Of a DNA stretch of 64,000 nucleotides, positions 63,326-64,000 are shown piece after piece. Made by a program: the position numbers and the translations under genes. Each line of letters starts with the position of its first letter. Position 1 is the stretch's first letter. The notes beneath the pieces are model-generated. The model did no database searches. It was given only the letters and a program-made list of their open reading frames with translations, and was not told where the DNA came from. This stretch comes from Saprospiraceae bacterium (GTDB lineage Bacteria; Bacteroidota; Bacteroidia; Chitinophagales; Saprospiraceae), in contig JADKGL010000014.1 in the NCBI GenBank assembly GCA_016722295.1, positions 17,546 through 81,545 on the forward strand, written 5' to 3'.

Positions 63326-64000
63326 TTATAATATGTATTTTCTTAAGCCTAAATTCCATGTAAAAGCAGTGTGATTTTTTTGAAAATTGCTAAAGTAGGT
63401 AGAAATCATTTCTATTTCTAGACCATGGTTTGTGAAAAATTTATAACCAAGCCCAATTTGGCCATAAGGGTTAAAATCGAATGAAATTGTGGTCCCTTGG
63501 GGGATGATTAGATTTCGTGTGAAATCCCATTTTGGAGTAAATTGACTTAATAGATAAACATAATGTTGTCGCTGCAAAAAATAACCTGGCAAAAAGCTAA
63601 TGGGAAATGAAATCGGAATAAAAAGATCTTCATCACTAAATAGCGTACCATCTATATTTTCGATTAAATAACCAAAATCAACAAAATAATTTATTGACTT
63701 TTTTGTAAAATTTAAAAAAAATTGGCTTTGTAAACTTACACCATCCCAATCTATAAAACCATCTGATTTTCTTGTTAATATTGGAATTGAAATGCTATGT
63801 TGTGCCGTTGCTGTTTTTCCAAATAAATCGAATCCATGTCGGATAAATGGGCTTATACTACTAACGTCATAGTTAGAATAAAAGGGCTGAGAATTTTCTT
63901 TAAAAGCAAATGTTGAGAAAAAATTAAATTTGGATGCAAGAGTTACAGATCGAAGTTTTGCTCGAATACCTAAATTATACTTATGATGAAATGCAAAAAT
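63326..64000 (-). CDS. C-terminal part of an outer-membrane beta-barrel protein (runs off window)
   Basis: An unbroken minus-strand frame from the right edge to the stop at 63326, 224 residues, with no start inside the window. The protein is rich in alternating aromatic/polar strands (FNPYGQIGLGYKFFTNHGLE, FAFKENSQPFYSNYDVSSI), ending TWNLGLRKYIL, as in outer-membrane barrels. The internal Met at 63592 is not a start because the frame continues upstream. Related to porin/OMP-type beta-barrels, but the family was not identified. Confidence 0.7.
   Translation of the reverse strand: MFAFHHKYNLGIRAKLRSVTLASKFNFFSTFAFKENSQPFYSNYDVSSISPFIRHGFDLFGKTATAQHSISIPILTRKSDGFIDWDGVSLQSQFFLNFTKKSINYFVDFGYLIENIDGTLFSDEDLFIPISFPISFLPGYFLQRQHYVYLLSQFTPKWDFTRNLIIPQGTTISFDFNPYGQIGLGYKFFTNHGLEIEMISTYFSNFQKNHTAFTWNLGLRKYIL

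Noticed and set aside
1..64000. tRNA, rRNA, integrase or phage genes
   Set aside because: I looked for cloverleaf-like sequences, rRNA landmarks and recombinase motifs and found none that I can support.

Overview
The window is AT-rich DNA from a member of the Bacteroidota, most likely a Saprospiraceae-like or related marine/sediment lineage. The grounds are: many secreted proteins with a type IX secretion (T9SS) C-terminal sorting domain, Bacteroidota-type -7 promoter boxes (TAnnTTTG) in front of several genes, few Shine-Dalgarno sites, an H1-like Lys/Ala repeat protein, HYR/Cys-rich giant surface proteins, and 'PENYF' anti-sigma-like proteins. Almost all of the sequence is ordinary chromosome. 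I see no tRNA, rRNA, CRISPR, phage or intact transposase.

Layout. 1-8.6 kb: lpdA; an ECF sigma / anti-sigma-like / Spy-like operon; a Kir-type potassium channel; a CBS-domain cysteine/cystathionine synthase; a methyltransferase and an enoyl-CoA hydratase. Three genes between 2.1 and 5.6 kb are broken by one- or two-base indels. 8.7-18 kb: a T9SS LVIVD-repeat protein, miaA, an acyltransferase, aquaporin, PiT phosphate transporter, MscS channel and aroC. 18-25 kb (minus): histone H1-like protein, an outer-membrane helix-hairpin-helix protein, leuS and a MATE exporter. 25.7-36.4 kb: a 1529-residue T9SS surface protein, an LptF/G permease, small membrane proteins, an ECF sigma factor and mnmG. 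36.5-43.3 kb: small membrane and secreted proteins, an alpha/beta hydrolase, and a convergent pair of T9SS enzymes (glycosidase-like and SGNH-hydrolase-like).

43.5-49.6 kb is an accessory island, all on the minus strand: a DMP19/DUF4375 protein, a DUF6624 protein and a SAM methyltransferase. The 1.9-kb DUF6624+methyltransferase unit is present twice, about 96-97% identical. The second DUF6624 copy is dead (nonsense codon plus one-base deletion). Between and beside the copies lie gene fragments cut at the duplication edges, a gene with two in-frame stops, and REP-like palindromes. This is the most unusual part of the window.

49.6-64 kb: a T9SS beta-helix protein and an OmpA protein with thrombospondin type 3 repeats. 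Then comes a plus-strand run efp-accB-accC-ABC exporter-T9SS protein-DinB-like-fatty acid hydroxylase (protein synthesis, fatty-acid synthesis and envelope lipid functions). An EF-G-like GTPase follows on the minus strand, then the 3' end of an outer-membrane beta-barrel gene that runs off the window. Where a TAnnTTTG box lies inside or just before an annotated start (miaA, the CBS enzyme, the LVIVD protein, ompA), I moved the start to the first ATG downstream of it.
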